A DNA stretch of 64,000 nt, taken from the NCBI RefSeq assembly GCF_000730625.1, contig NZ_BBIT01000001.1, positions 248,001 through 312,000 on the forward strand, in the 5' to 3' direction. Of the stretch, positions 16,056 through 25,638 are shown in pieces (positions within the stretch are counted from its first letter, which is position 1; each line of letters opens with the position of its first letter). Made by a program: the position numbers and the translations under genes. The DNA is from Pseudomonas oryzihabitans NBRC 102199 (GTDB lineage Bacteria; Pseudomonadota; Gammaproteobacteria; Pseudomonadales; Pseudomonadaceae). The notes beneath the pieces are model-generated. The model was not told the DNA's origin. It saw only the letters and a program-made list of their open reading frames with translations, and did not search any database.

Positions 16056-16984
16056 GTCCAGTAACTCCTCTGAGATTGCTGCTCGGCTTCCTGGTCGAGC
16101 TGCTGGATGCGGTTGGTGCGGATCTTTTCGCGAATGGCGGGCCCTTCATCGGCGGTCAGCAGCAGGCTGCGGACCTTAAGCGTCGAGATGCCGCCCTGGG
16201 TCCCCAGTGCCTGCACCATGACGGCTACCAGGCCCTGGGCGAGGATCGCGCGGGCATTGGGGATCTCCGGCTCTGCCAGTTCCGCAATGCGCTCCACCGC
16301 CTGGGCGATGGAGCCGGCGTGCAGGGTGGCGATGATGAAGTGGCCGTTGATGCTCGCGCGTACCGCCTGGGCCGCCGTGGGGGTATCGCGGATCTCGCCG
16401 ATCAGCAGGAGGTCGGCGCCGGTACGCAGGGCGCGTATCAGTGCCTCCTCGTAGCCCTGCTGGCGGGTCACTGGGATCTGGATGCAGCGGCCGGCGCCGT
16501 GCGTGCCGTGAAGCGCCGTCTCCGGTGGATCCTCGACGGCCAGCGCGAAGCCGCCGTGCCGCGCAAGCCGTGCAGCCAGCAGCGATGCCGCGCTGCTGGT
16601 CTTGCCGGTACTCATCTCGCCGCAGAACAGCACCAGGCCCCGGGTGGTGGGGGCCAGGAGCGCCTCGACCACCTCGTTGGCATAGCCGAGCATGGGAAAG
16701 GCGCGCAGGCAGGCGTTGGATTTGCGCAGCACGAAGACGCTGTCGCCGTAGGCATCGGGGATCTGCGTCACCCGCAAAACCACGTTGTCCTCGATCACCG
16801 AAAATTCCGGCTGGTGGTCCTGGGCGAAGCGCTGCAGGCAGCGCTCGCGCAGCGCCTGCAGCTCCTCGGTCCAGCTGGCGGGCGCCTCGACGCGCAGGGC
16901 GGCCGCGCCCGCCAGGCCCTTCACGTCACTGAAGGACTTGCCCAGGTAGAGATCCACGAACTGCGCCTCGCTGATCAGACTCAT
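16052..16984 (-). CDS. pilT: PilT-type pilus ATPase
   Basis: A 310-residue secretion-type ATPase with Walker A CGEMSTGKTSSA, an acidic box around AVEDPPETALHG and Walker B DLLLIGEIRDTPTAAQAVRA; the HAGS histidine follows. The Walker A lacks the usual second Gly (S-T-G-K-T). In thin-pilus clusters PilT works alongside PilQ to power assembly or retraction. It overlaps pilV (ATGA) and lies 7 bp after pilS. Confidence 0.88.
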   Translation of the reverse strand: MSLISEAQFVDLYLGKSFSDVKGLAGAAALRVEAPASWTEELQALRERCLQRFAQDHQPEFSVIEDNVVLRVTQIPDAYGDSVFVLRKSNACLRAFPMLGYANEVVEALLAPTTRGLVLFCGEMSTGKTSSAASLLAARLARHGGFALAVEDPPETALHGTHGAGRCIQIPVTRQQGYEEALIRALRTGADLLLIGEIRDTPTAAQAVRASINGHFIIATLHAGSIAQAVERIAELAEPEIPNARAILAQGLVAVMVQALGTQGGISTLKVRSLLLTADEGPAIREKIRTNRIQQLDQEAEQQSQRSYWT

Positions 16985-16991
16985 GGACCAC

Positions 16992-17546
16992 TCAGTACAC
17001 GGTCCAGGCGAGGGTGTTGCCCGTGTCCTTGCTGCAGCCCGAGGTGGCCGCGGCGGAGTCGACCTCGCCGGTGATGGCGGTGCCGCTGTTGATCGCGGTG
17101 GTGGCCTTGGAGCCCCGGCTCATCTTGCTGGCCAGGCTGATGCAGGCGTCCTGCGGCAGACCGTTCTCGGTGACGGTGAAGGTCATGCCGTTGCTGACAA
17201 CCGTGACCGACCCGCCCCAGGCGTTATACAGCGCGCCACTGGAGATCGACATATTGGGTACGCCTTTGACGGCGATCAGCTGCGGCACCAGGTTGGTACT
17301 GGAGGCGCCATAGCCGGACATCCCCTTGAGCTTGCGGGTGTTGGCGATCAGCTGGCCGATGTTGCCCTGTTCGTTGCTCACGTCAGAGGTGCCCATCAGG
17401 GCGCTGCCGTTGTAAAGGGCGTAACCCACGCCGATCAGGACGACCAGCAAGACGAACATCATCTCGATGGACATATAGCCGGCCTGCCGGCGGCGAGAGG
17501 ATGTGGAGCGGGTGGTGCAGACAGCGGAGGGGTCGGGGTACTGCAT
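16992..17546 (-). CDS. pilS: Major prepilin PilS
   Basis: After a long basic leader comes the prepilin cleavage region G-YMSIEMMFVLLVVLIGVGYAL (about residues 23-45 of the 184-aa product). Two C-terminal cysteines (DACISL and SGCSKD) can form the usual pilin disulfide. It is the main subunit of the conjugative type IVb pilus. The start at 17546 (MQYPDPSAV) is chosen for its GAGG site; a TTG at 17579 overlapping pilR is possible. Processing would need a prepilin peptidase from elsewhere, since no pilU is seen here. Confidence 0.85.
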   Translation of the reverse strand: MQYPDPSAVCTTRSTSSRRRQAGYMSIEMMFVLLVVLIGVGYALYNGSALMGTSDVSNEQGNIGQLIANTRKLKGMSGYGASSTNLVPQLIAVKGVPNMSISSGALYNAWGGSVTVVSNGMTFTVTENGLPQDACISLASKMSRGSKATTAINSGTAITGEVDSAAATSGCSKDTGNTLAWTVY

Positions 17547-17575
17547 GGCGATAACCTCGGGGTTGATGAAAGGGT

Positions 17576-18661
17576 TCAACGTGCGGCTGTGGCGCTACCG
17601 GTCAGGCTGTAGGTCCCGATCATCACGAGGATCATCAGGCAGCCAATCAGGATGGTGGAGACGGTGCTGAGGGACTTGGTCATGCCGGCGACCTGCTTGA
17701 GCGAGGTCTCCAGCCAGCGCAGGCTGTAGCGATGGATCGCGGTGGCGAAGCTGCCGGTGGTCGAGAGCGCGACCAGGAACTGGATGGCCATCGGGTCAGG
17801 AAAACCATGCCCGGCCAGCTGCAGGGCGACGCCGAAGTTCTTGCCCTGACGGACGCCGTAATGCGCCGCCACCAGGCGCTCGCGCAGCCAGGGGTTGGCG
17901 CCCTTCATCAGGATCTCCAGCGCCTCGAGCTGGTTGATGTTCGAGCGCAGCATGACGGCCATGTTGAGCAGGAAGGTCGAGCCGTGCAGGGACTTATAGA
18001 TCGACCAGGGCGGCAGCACCTCCAGCGGCCGGCGCAGCGGGCCGGTCAGGTAGGGCAAGCTCACCAGGCTGAGCACGATGACGATTACCGCGACGATCAG
18101 CGTCAGCAGGCCCCAGTCGTTGACGTAGGTGGCCAGGTGATAGAGCAACGCGGAGGCACCGGACCAGCTTTCAGGATCGGATGCCCGCTTCATGGCCGGG
18201 ATGACGCGCGCGGCAATGACGTGCAGCAGGTAGGCCATCAGCCCCCAGGTGATGACGGGGTAGAAGGCCGCGCCCAGGATCAGCGAGCGCATGCGCTGGC
18301 TGGCCTCGATCATTCGCACGGCGTCATGGAATGCCTGGATCAGGTTGCCTGATCGCTCGCCGGTGCCGACCACGGCGCGCTCCTGATAGGGCATCCATCC
18401 CTCGCAGGCTTCGGCCAGCGACTGGCCATTGCGCACGCCCTTGCCGATCCCTTGGCAGGCGAGGGCGATCGGATGACGCGCCTTGCGCGACTTCTCCTGA
18501 TAGATGGCGCCCACGCGCTCCAGCGCCTGGTCCAGATTGATGCCGTTCTCCAGCAGCGCTACCAGGCTTTCGTAGCACTGGATCCGCTCCTTGGCGCCAA
18601 ATTGCTTGGCGTGCCAGGTATCGCTGAAGGTGCTAAAGGCATCCAGGATCTTAGCCAGCAT
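17576..18661 (-). CDS. pilR: PilR inner-membrane platform protein (GspF family)
   Basis: The 361-residue protein has two GspF/PilC-type domains (QCYESLVALLENGINLDQALE near 30-50; FLLNMAVMLRSNINQLEALEIL near 235-256). Hydrophobic spans occur near residues 155-180, 205-230 and 335-358. It anchors the pilus ATPase at the inner membrane. The start at 18661 has AAGGAGG upstream and overlaps the end of pilQ. Confidence 0.9.
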   Translation of the reverse strand: MLAKILDAFSTFSDTWHAKQFGAKERIQCYESLVALLENGINLDQALERVGAIYQEKSRKARHPIALACQGIGKGVRNGQSLAEACEGWMPYQERAVVGTGERSGNLIQAFHDAVRMIEASQRMRSLILGAAFYPVITWGLMAYLLHVIAARVIPAMKRASDPESWSGASALLYHLATYVNDWGLLTLIVAVIVIVLSLVSLPYLTGPLRRPLEVLPPWSIYKSLHGSTFLLNMAVMLRSNINQLEALEILMKGANPWLRERLVAAHYGVRQGKNFGVALQLAGHGFPDPMAIQFLVALSTTGSFATAIHRYSLRWLETSLKQVAGMTKSLSTVSTILIGCLMILVMIGTYSLTGSATAAR

Positions 18662-20273
18662 GATCAGCCTCCTTGCCGGCGGCGTGCTCGAGCACGTAGC
18701 GGTCATTGTCCAGGGGGCCCACGACCTTTTCCGCCATGACCGGATCGACCAGGCCCTCGGCGATCTTCATCAGGGTATGGCGCAGCTTAGTGACGCCCCC
18801 CAGCTCCTTGACCCAGTAGTTGCGTGCCTCGGAGGCGCCCTCGTCGCGGAAGACCTGCATGAAGCGGTGGGTCGGCAGCAGGATCTCGGCGACCACCGTC
18901 CGGGTGACGATGCCCAGTCCGCGGCAGTTGTCGCAGCCATCGCCCAGCAGGTGGACGTTCTTGAGCGGAATCAGGCTGGCCAGACGCTCGAACAAGGCGC
19001 TGTCGATCCGGCGGCGCGAAGCCGGCGAGCTCAGGGGGATCCGGCAGTGAGGGCAGAGCACGGGCACCAGGGACTGGTTGATGATGCCGGTGGTCAGCGC
19101 GGGGTCGGTCGCCAGGCTCTGATCCACACCAAGGTCGACCAGGCGCTGCAGGCTGGCGATGGCGTTGTTGGTGTGCAGGGTGGACAGCACCAAGTGACCG
19201 GTCATGGCGCCGCGATAGGCAGCCTTGGCCGATTCCAGGTCACGCATTTCCCCGTACATGAGGATGTCCGGGTCCAGACGCATGCTGTTGGTGATGGCGT
19301 CGGCCCAGGTTTCGTCGGCGCCAAGCGCGGTCTGGTTGGCGTTGATCGGATACTCAGGCGGGTCCTCAACGGTGAGGATGTGCTTGGTCTCCTGGCACTC
19401 CTCGGCCATGAGGTTGATCATGACCTGCATTGACTTGGACTTGCCCGATCCGGTCGGGCCGGTGAAGAGGTTGATCCCATAGGGCAGGGTGCGAACACGC
19501 TGCAGCAGTTCACAGTGCTCGGGCAGAAAGCCCAGGTCTTCCACGCTGCGTTTGGTCTGGTCGTCGTACAGCAGGCGCAGCACCATCATCGGGCCGTCTG
19601 CCTTGGGACGGGTGGCGACGCGGGCCCCGAAGAGGCCCAGCTGATCGACGAAGCGACGGCTGACGCGGGCGTCCTGCTTGGTCTCGGGCTGGTAATGCTC
19701 CTCGGAGACGTCGCACATGGAGTTGTACAGCGCCGAACAGAGCTCCAAGCCGATCGAGGTCGGGATCTCGCTGTAGTTGGTCATCCGGCCATGTTCGCGG
19801 AAGCGAATCTTGGTGATCTCATGACCCAGCAGGAAGTGGATGTCGGAGGCCCCGCGCTGGTGGGCGATGCCCATGATGCGGATCACCTCCAGCTGACGCT
19901 GAGTGCTGTTGGCGCCGGCGGCTGCCAGACCAGTTCCTGCATTCTGCTCGGCGTCATACAGGCCCTTGATCACGCTCATCGTCACCAGCTTCACGGTGAA
20001 GTCGACGCCAGCGCGCTCCAGGCGATCCATGAAGGCCAGGACATAGGCGTCGGTCTGGTGAGCCTGAGACAGGTATAGCTCACCTCCTGCAGTCAGTGCG
20101 CAGAGCTGCCGTAGCTCAGCCGTAAGCGCCCAGCGGCCCCCGTCGATAGTCAGCAGCTCGCGATCGGCGCCGGTGGCGGCCGCATGCAGCTGCCTGGCGG
20201 TTTCTTCTGGCGCAATCAGCGTAGGCCGGGGCTTGGACTCCTGGTCTGCTAGCGAATGGATGGCGCTGCTCAT
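18651..20273 (-). CDS. pilQ: PilQ pilus assembly ATPase (GspE family)
   Basis: A GspE/VirB11-type ATPase of 540 residues. Walker A GPTGSGKSKS lies near 271, the Asp box is TVEDPPEYP and Walker B is DILMYGEMRDLESAKAA. A Zn-binding pair (CPHC...CDNC) lies near the C-terminus. It drives pilus polymerisation from the cytoplasmic face. The start at 20273 (MSSAIHSLADQES) has AGGAGCC upstream; the longer frame to 20549 overlaps pilP and has no support. Confidence 0.9.
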   Translation of the reverse strand: MSSAIHSLADQESKPRPTLIAPEETARQLHAAATGADRELLTIDGGRWALTAELRQLCALTAGGELYLSQAHQTDAYVLAFMDRLERAGVDFTVKLVTMSVIKGLYDAEQNAGTGLAAAGANSTQRQLEVIRIMGIAHQRGASDIHFLLGHEITKIRFREHGRMTNYSEIPTSIGLELCSALYNSMCDVSEEHYQPETKQDARVSRRFVDQLGLFGARVATRPKADGPMMVLRLLYDDQTKRSVEDLGFLPEHCELLQRVRTLPYGINLFTGPTGSGKSKSMQVMINLMAEECQETKHILTVEDPPEYPINANQTALGADETWADAITNSMRLDPDILMYGEMRDLESAKAAYRGAMTGHLVLSTLHTNNAIASLQRLVDLGVDQSLATDPALTTGIINQSLVPVLCPHCRIPLSSPASRRRIDSALFERLASLIPLKNVHLLGDGCDNCRGLGIVTRTVVAEILLPTHRFMQVFRDEGASEARNYWVKELGGVTKLRHTLMKIAEGLVDPVMAEKVVGPLDNDRYVLEHAAGKEADHAG

Positions 20274-20274
20274 A

Positions 20275-20856
20275 TCAAGGCTCCTGCAGGGCGGTGGGCT
20301 CGCCAGCCGGAACCCCCGGCAGGGCAGATTCGGCGCCGGGCAGCGGCTGGCTGGCCACCGGCATCGACCCCGGTGCCTGGTCGGCGAAACCCAGCGGGAA
20401 ACGGCGACCGCCGCGGCTGAGCTCGACGCCCTGCAGAGAGATCCCGGACAGGCTGTACCCGCCTGGCAGCAGGCCGCCGCCCATGCGGGCCTCAGCGGTC
20501 TGGCCGTTCGGGTAGAGCAGGGTGGCGCGCAGATCTCGGGGCGATCCATACAGCGTCTTCACCACCGGCAGGTACTCGGGGGCTGCGTTCCGCGCGCGCT
20601 GCGCCTGGTCGCTATGAGTGGACGCAACCGGTGCCACAGCAGGCGGCGGTGCGTAGGCCGGCAGGCTGGCAGTGCTGCCTTGTCCGGCGCTGGCCTTGGC
20701 CTGGTTCAGCTCGGCCTGCGCCTTGAAGAACAGCGTCTGGCTCTGCACGGCAGACAGCTCGCCGACGTTGATGCCACCTGTTTCAGCGGCGTGGGCGCCT
20801 TGGGCGGCCACAGCGATCGCGGCGATGAGCAGCAGACGAGAGAGGTCATTGGACAT
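20275..20856 (-). CDS. pilP: Pilus assembly protein PilP
   Basis: The start at 20856 (MSNDLSRLLLIAAIAVAAQG) gives a 193-residue periplasmic protein with a signal peptide. It ends in the family's C-terminal domain (YLPVVKTLYGSPRDLRATLLYPNGQTAEARMG). In R64-type systems PilP links inner-membrane PilO to the secretin. It overlaps pilO slightly at its 5' end and almost touches pilQ. Confidence 0.85.
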   Translation of the reverse strand: MSNDLSRLLLIAAIAVAAQGAHAAETGGINVGELSAVQSQTLFFKAQAELNQAKASAGQGSTASLPAYAPPPAVAPVASTHSDQAQRARNAAPEYLPVVKTLYGSPRDLRATLLYPNGQTAEARMGGGLLPGGYSLSGISLQGVELSRGGRRFPLGFADQAPGSMPVASQPLPGAESALPGVPAGEPTALQEP

Positions 20857-22204
20857 AGAGGTCTCCTGTGACCGACCACAGCAGTCGCTCACCTTGCAGT
20901 TGGGTCTTGATCTCGCGCAGCCGCAGGCCTGGTTGAACCAGGTCCTGGAGCATCACGGCGGGAGGTAGCAGGCTCTGGTACTGGAATTCGTAGTGCTTCC
21001 AATCCGGTGGCGGCGGTGCAGGCGGAACGGGTTGGCCCGGCAGAGCCGGTGGCGCCGGCGGGGTCACCGGCAGCTCGCGCACGGTCAGCTCGGTCTGTTG
21101 CCGATTGAAGTGCGACGTCAGGGCGGCCAGCGCGCTGCTGGCGGGTGCCAACGACTCATCGCCGGCCACGGCCAGCTGCAGGTCGCGCTTGAGCGCGGCG
21201 CTGTTGCCGGCGTCAAAGAAGCCCGGGTCGTCCGCGAAGTGGCCGGCAGTTACGGCGAGCAGGTCCAGCGCTGAGCTGGTGCCCGTGCGCTTGTACACGC
21301 TGGAGACCAGGGCGCCGTCGCACTGCGCCGAGTCGAACCGCCAGCCGGCCATGGCCAGCGGCAGGCTGTCGATCACCCCATTGCAGCCGGCGATGAAGGT
21401 GTCTGGAGCGATCTGCTTTGCCCAGGGATGGTCCAGGGCCTGCAGCGGCTGCTCCTTGCCAGTCTCCTTGCTCATGGCGGCCAGCTGGGCTTGCTGTTGG
21501 GCCGCTATCAGGGCCTGAGCCTCGCGCGCCTCGCCCTGCTTGTGGGACTGCCAGACCTTCCAGCCCGCAAAGCCACCCACGACCAGGACAGCCATAAGGC
21601 CTATCCGGGTGGCCTCGCCGGTCGAAAGACCCAGGGTGAGCTGACGCAGGCGGTAGTCGCGCTTGAGGTTGGCCGGTGCCAGCAGCGCCTCGATGTCCAG
21701 GACCTGGCCACCGCGGCCGAACTCCGCCGGCAGATACAGCTCGTCAAAGACCAGGCTACGGGCCAGCAGCTGATTCAGCTTGCGCTCGATCTCATCACGC
21801 GAGCCGACCCGATCGCTGCCGGGCACCACGGCGCCGTCGTGGACGGCCACCAGGGCATAGCGCTCGGCTTCCGGATCTACCGCCCAGGCCGCAAGCCACG
21901 AATTGCCCAGCTGGCCAGCCAGGGCTGCGGCGAGTGAGTACATGCCCTTCATGGCGCCGGCGCTGCGCGCGACGAAGCCGGCCTGGATCACCGAGCCTGA
22001 GTGGCGAATGGCGACGATGTCCATCTGATGCTCGCGACCATAGTCGCGGGCTTCCTTCATGTACTTGGTCAGGCTGCCCAGGGGGTGCCAGATCAGGCCG
22101 GTCACGAAGTCGCGGCCGTGGTAGTGCAGCACCTGCACGGTGCCGTCTGCCGCCGGTGCGGCAGCCGCTGCGCGCTTTCGCGAACCAAACAGGGACTTGG
22201 CCAT
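20846..22204 (-). CDS. pilO: Pilus assembly protein PilO
   Basis: A 452-residue bitopic protein: a cytoplasmic N-terminal part, one transmembrane helix (IGLMAVLVVGGFAGWKVW, about 200-217), then a periplasmic coiled-coil and C-terminal domain. This arrangement and its place between pilN and pilP fit PilO of thin conjugative pili. It lies 3 bp after pilN. Confidence 0.85.
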   Translation of the reverse strand: MAKSLFGSRKRAAAAAPAADGTVQVLHYHGRDFVTGLIWHPLGSLTKYMKEARDYGREHQMDIVAIRHSGSVIQAGFVARSAGAMKGMYSLAAALAGQLGNSWLAAWAVDPEAERYALVAVHDGAVVPGSDRVGSRDEIERKLNQLLARSLVFDELYLPAEFGRGGQVLDIEALLAPANLKRDYRLRQLTLGLSTGEATRIGLMAVLVVGGFAGWKVWQSHKQGEAREAQALIAAQQQAQLAAMSKETGKEQPLQALDHPWAKQIAPDTFIAGCNGVIDSLPLAMAGWRFDSAQCDGALVSSVYKRTGTSSALDLLAVTAGHFADDPGFFDAGNSAALKRDLQLAVAGDESLAPASSALAALTSHFNRQQTELTVRELPVTPPAPPALPGQPVPPAPPPPDWKHYEFQYQSLLPPAVMLQDLVQPGLRLREIKTQLQGERLLWSVTGDLYVQ

Positions 22205-22207
22205 GGG

Positions 22208-23935
22208 TCAGCCCATCAGGATCGGCGTGATCAGCACCACCAGGACGCTGTGCGTCGAGGTGCGGGTGCGACCGCCGCCCAGGCCGAAGAAGCCGGGCTC
22301 ACCAACGCCAACCTTGTTGGTGTCTTCGCTCAGCTCATCGAAGCCGGACAGGATCAGCGTCTGGCCGCTCTTGAGCTTGACCTTGGGCGAGAGTGACTTG
22401 GCGTCGTAGTCCGGGACCTGGATGCTCGAACTGTTCGAGGTGAAGGTCTGGAAGGTGGGCTTGGAGCTCATGTTGATGGAGATCATCAGCATCAGCTCGT
22501 CGCGATCCATGACGCGCGGCAGCAGGGTCATGTTGAAGCCGCTGGTGATGGTGCCCGGGGTGAGCGCCGTACTGGAGCCCACCGAGGCGGTGTTGGTCGT
22601 GGAGCTTGCGGCCACGTAGCCCTTCACGTTGCCGATCTGCAGCGGCGCCGGTTGCAGGTTCAGGGTGGTGACAGAGGGCGAACGCACGTTGGACACGCGG
22701 CCTTGCTCGGCCAGAGCCTGGATGATGACGTTGGACCCGGCCAGGGCCGAGCTCGACGTGTTGACGATGCCTACGGAGCCACTGATGGCACTGGTGCTGA
22801 TGCCCGGCACCACGTTGGCCAGCGACAGGTTCCACTTGTTGGAGAGCGACTTGTAGACGGCGGCCCAATTGACGCCCAGCTGGTCGGTGTCGTTGAGCGT
22901 GACCTCGAAGACTTTGACGTTGAACAGCACCTGCTGACTGATGCTGCGGTTGGTGCTGTCCAGGTAGGCCTGGATCCGGTCCAGGACCTCGGGGCGATCC
23001 GTAACGGTCAGGGTGCCGGTCGAGGTGCTCAAGAACGAGCGACCTGCCGGCGCGGTGCTGAGCATCGCCTTCACGTTGTTCTGGATGTCCGCCAGGATCG
23101 AAGACTTCAGGCGAACCGTGGTGCTCTGGCTGCTGCCGGATTCACCGGAGACGCCGCTGTTGCTGGAGCCGCTACCACCGCTGGTGCCCGAGCCGACGCC
23201 GGCGCTAGTGTTCATGCCCGAGCGCACGGTGCTCTCGATGACCTGGTCGTCGCCGAAGGCATAGACGTCGAATACGCGGGTATCGTAGTAGCTGATCCGC
23301 ACGGCGCGCTCGGCCGGCGAGTACCGCCAGGCCAGGCCCAGGCGAGCGGTGACTTCATCCAGCAGGCCGGAGAGCCGGCCGCTGTAGGCCAGGCCGCTGA
23401 CCTTGCCGATGCTGGCGAGGGTCGTCGCGTCCAGCGGGCGAGATGCGGCCGGGGGCGTGGTGGTTGCCCCTGCCGTGGCACCGGCGCCGCTGATGACGCC
23501 GACCGGCAGCAGGCCGGCCAAGCTATCAGGGCTACCGCCTGCCATGGCGGCCATGCCCGCGCCGCCGCTGTAGACGCTGGGTGCCAGGGCATCCGGCGAG
23601 ATGAGCACGGGCACGCCACACTGGCTGGTGATATAGCCGGCGATCTCAGTGAGGCCAACGCTCCCAGAGGGACGGTAGACCAGCTCACAGTCGCTCGCGG
23701 TGGGCAAGCCGCGACGGGCGACCAGGGGCTGGGTAGAGACCCACGGCTTGTCGCTGAAGACGACGGTGTCGCGCTTGGGCTCAGCCTGCTGGTTGCGCAG
23801 CACTGCGGCGTAACTGGAGGCCTCCTGCCCCTGCAGGGTGGCGCGCCCGGCGGCTTCGTCGACACGCTGCACAGAGCTGCAGCTGGCGAGCAGCACCGCT
23901 GTTGCCAGCAGGCTGGGGCGGAAAAGACGACTCAT
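22208..23935 (-). CDS. pilN: PilN outer-membrane secretin (lipoprotein)
   Basis: The 575-residue protein has a lipobox (ATAVLLAS-C) at its N-terminus, N-domains, a Gly/Ser-rich loop (SGTSGGSGSSNSGVSGESGS) and a C-terminal secretin barrel. The barrel ends with the typical KSGQTLILSGF...RTSTHSVLVVLITPILMG. It forms the outer-membrane channel for the conjugative pilus. It overlaps pilL by 4 bp (ATGA). Confidence 0.92.
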   Translation of the reverse strand: MSRLFRPSLLATAVLLASCSSVQRVDEAAGRATLQGQEASSYAAVLRNQQAEPKRDTVVFSDKPWVSTQPLVARRGLPTASDCELVYRPSGSVGLTEIAGYITSQCGVPVLISPDALAPSVYSGGAGMAAMAGGSPDSLAGLLPVGVISGAGATAGATTTPPAASRPLDATTLASIGKVSGLAYSGRLSGLLDEVTARLGLAWRYSPAERAVRISYYDTRVFDVYAFGDDQVIESTVRSGMNTSAGVGSGTSGGSGSSNSGVSGESGSSQSTTVRLKSSILADIQNNVKAMLSTAPAGRSFLSTSTGTLTVTDRPEVLDRIQAYLDSTNRSISQQVLFNVKVFEVTLNDTDQLGVNWAAVYKSLSNKWNLSLANVVPGISTSAISGSVGIVNTSSSALAGSNVIIQALAEQGRVSNVRSPSVTTLNLQPAPLQIGNVKGYVAASSTTNTASVGSSTALTPGTITSGFNMTLLPRVMDRDELMLMISINMSSKPTFQTFTSNSSSIQVPDYDAKSLSPKVKLKSGQTLILSGFDELSEDTNKVGVGEPGFFGLGGGRTRTSTHSVLVVLITPILMG

Positions 23936-25218
23936 GACTTCTTCCTCTCGGAAACATGGACGATGCGCTGGCTGGAGCGGCCGTCGACGATGAAGGAGCG
24001 CGGGGCGCCGTCGTAAAGCGGGAAGACCTGCGCGATGGCCTCGGCGAAGGTGCCCTTGAAGTGCAGGGCGGCCTCGATGGGGTAGTCCAGATCGTCAGCC
24101 GTCCACACCACCTGCCAGCCGGCGCGCTTGGCCCAGGCCTCGACGCTGCGGCGCAAGGTGCTGCCGACCGGTGCGTCCCAGGTCTGGGCGATGACGCTGG
24201 CCGGCTCGGTCAGACGCACGGAGGGTAGGGAGTAGGCGGACGGAGTGGGCGCGACGGCTTTCGCCGGTGCCGGTGCGGCAACGGAGGTGGTGTGGTCGAC
24301 TTTTGTGGTCCGGGCCGCGACAACAGCGGCAGGCTTCGGCACCTGGTGACTGGGTGCTACCGTCGGTGCAGGAGAAGGCGTGGCTACAGGCGTTGCAGCC
24401 GCCAGAGAGGTGCCCTGCGTCTGGGGGACGGTTGGAGATTGCCGGACAGGCAGTGTCACCCCAGGCGTTTGGACCGGCGCGGATGTCAGCGCCGCGCCGG
24501 CGGGCAGAGGTTCGACTGCGGCAGGGGTAGAGGTGTTCGGCACGGAAGCGCCTGGCACCACGACCTTCGCAGGTGTCGGGTGGGTCTCCAGCGGCTTGGC
24601 TGCCGGGACGGTGGCCACGGTCACCGCGGCAGTGCTGGCGGGCGCTGTGATCGGTTTGCTGACCGGGGCTGGCGAGAGCGCTGCGTGCGCCGCTGCATAG
24701 CGTTGGCCCTCAGGCAGTTGATAGCCCGGACGCAGCACGAAGCACACTGACCGCATGACCTCATCGACCTTCACCTGCCAGGCCGGCCCGGCCAGGACCT
24801 GCAGTGTGTTGCGCAAGCTCATGGGGCCGAGCTTGTACTGGGCGGCCGGCAGCGGCCGGGTGAAGAGGATGTTCACGTGACCTTGATCGGGGCCGCACAG
24901 GCTGTAGCCGGAACGGTTGACCACATACTGCATGGAGTCGCGAACGGTCGGCTTCATGTTGGCCGGGATGTTCACGTCGATGATCTGGGCCATCAGGTCC
25001 CGTTGCTCGGTCTCCGGCGCCGTGTTCACCAGCGTGTAGCGGCCGTAGCGCACCTGGGGCTCTGAGGCAGCGCCTTTCGGATAGAGATCGGGCTGTAGCA
25101 GCTCAGGATTTCGCGAGCTGTCCGGGCCGGTAGCCGGTGGTGCGGATTCGTGTGCAACGCAGCCGGCCAGAGCGGCGGCGAGTGCCAGCGGAGAGAGGGT
25201 GGAGAGCTTCCAGGTCAT
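23932..25218 (-). CDS. pilL: PilL lipoprotein of the conjugative pilus
   Basis: The 428-residue protein has a lipobox (LALAAALAG-C). An N-terminal PilL domain (MKPTVRDSMQYVVNRSGYSL, about 80-100) is followed by a long Pro/Thr/Val-rich linker and a C-terminal TcpQ-like domain (LRRSVEAWAKRAGWQVVWTADD...). It is the first gene of the pil operon. A decayed copy of its linker region lies outside the ICE at about 43,640-43,985. Confidence 0.9.
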   Translation of the reverse strand: MTWKLSTLSPLALAAALAGCVAHESAPPATGPDSSRNPELLQPDLYPKGAASEPQVRYGRYTLVNTAPETEQRDLMAQIIDVNIPANMKPTVRDSMQYVVNRSGYSLCGPDQGHVNILFTRPLPAAQYKLGPMSLRNTLQVLAGPAWQVKVDEVMRSVCFVLRPGYQLPEGQRYAAAHAALSPAPVSKPITAPASTAAVTVATVPAAKPLETHPTPAKVVVPGASVPNTSTPAAVEPLPAGAALTSAPVQTPGVTLPVRQSPTVPQTQGTSLAAATPVATPSPAPTVAPSHQVPKPAAVVAARTTKVDHTTSVAAPAPAKAVAPTPSAYSLPSVRLTEPASVIAQTWDAPVGSTLRRSVEAWAKRAGWQVVWTADDLDYPIEAALHFKGTFAEAIAQVFPLYDGAPRSFIVDGRSSQRIVHVSERKKS

Positions 25219-25337
25219 GTGCGGCGTGGCCCCAATTCGTGATGGGGCTCACGGTGCCAGCACAGCTAGCTAGAAGCAGGGGATAACCGTATTTGAAGCC
25301 AAATAGGTTGAGAGAGAGAGAGCCGCTGAACCTTTAT

Positions 25338-25565
25338 CTAAGGCTTTAGGCGGTTCCTATTTTGACGATTCTCGGCGACTTGTTTGCCTAGGACTTCGTC
25401 GGTTACAGATGAACCGGATTGCTCTGCAGCCTCTCGAACCTCCTCAGCGGATGCCCCTATCTTTCTCCCTTTTTCTTCGTAGTTTTCGGGTTTTATAGGT
25501 AGCGGCTTATCAACCTCGTCCTTGTCATTGCCTCTCTCATCATCGTTCTGTTTCGAATCTGCCAT
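25338..25565 (-). CDS. DUF3606-like small acidic protein (75 aa)
   Basis: The start at 25565 (MADSKQNDDERGNDKDEVD) gives a 75-residue charged protein containing KGRKIGASAEEVREAAEQSGSS, which resembles DUF3606. It lies between the helicase and pilL, in a stretch of lower GC that also contains a short GA-dinucleotide run near 25,309-25,320. Function unknown. Confidence 0.6.
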   Translation of the reverse strand: MADSKQNDDERGNDKDEVDKPLPIKPENYEEKGRKIGASAEEVREAAEQSGSSVTDEVLGKQVAENRQNRNRLKP

Positions 25566-25638
25566 GACGTTCGTCCATATGTGATTGGGGATAACGGCCT
25601 GGGACAGTCTAGCGCTGCTACTGGGTTTCGGATCTGCA

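Noticed and set aside
22652-24016. 454-codon plus-strand frame opposite pilN
   Set aside because: Shadow of the secretin gene, no ribosome-binding site or domain.
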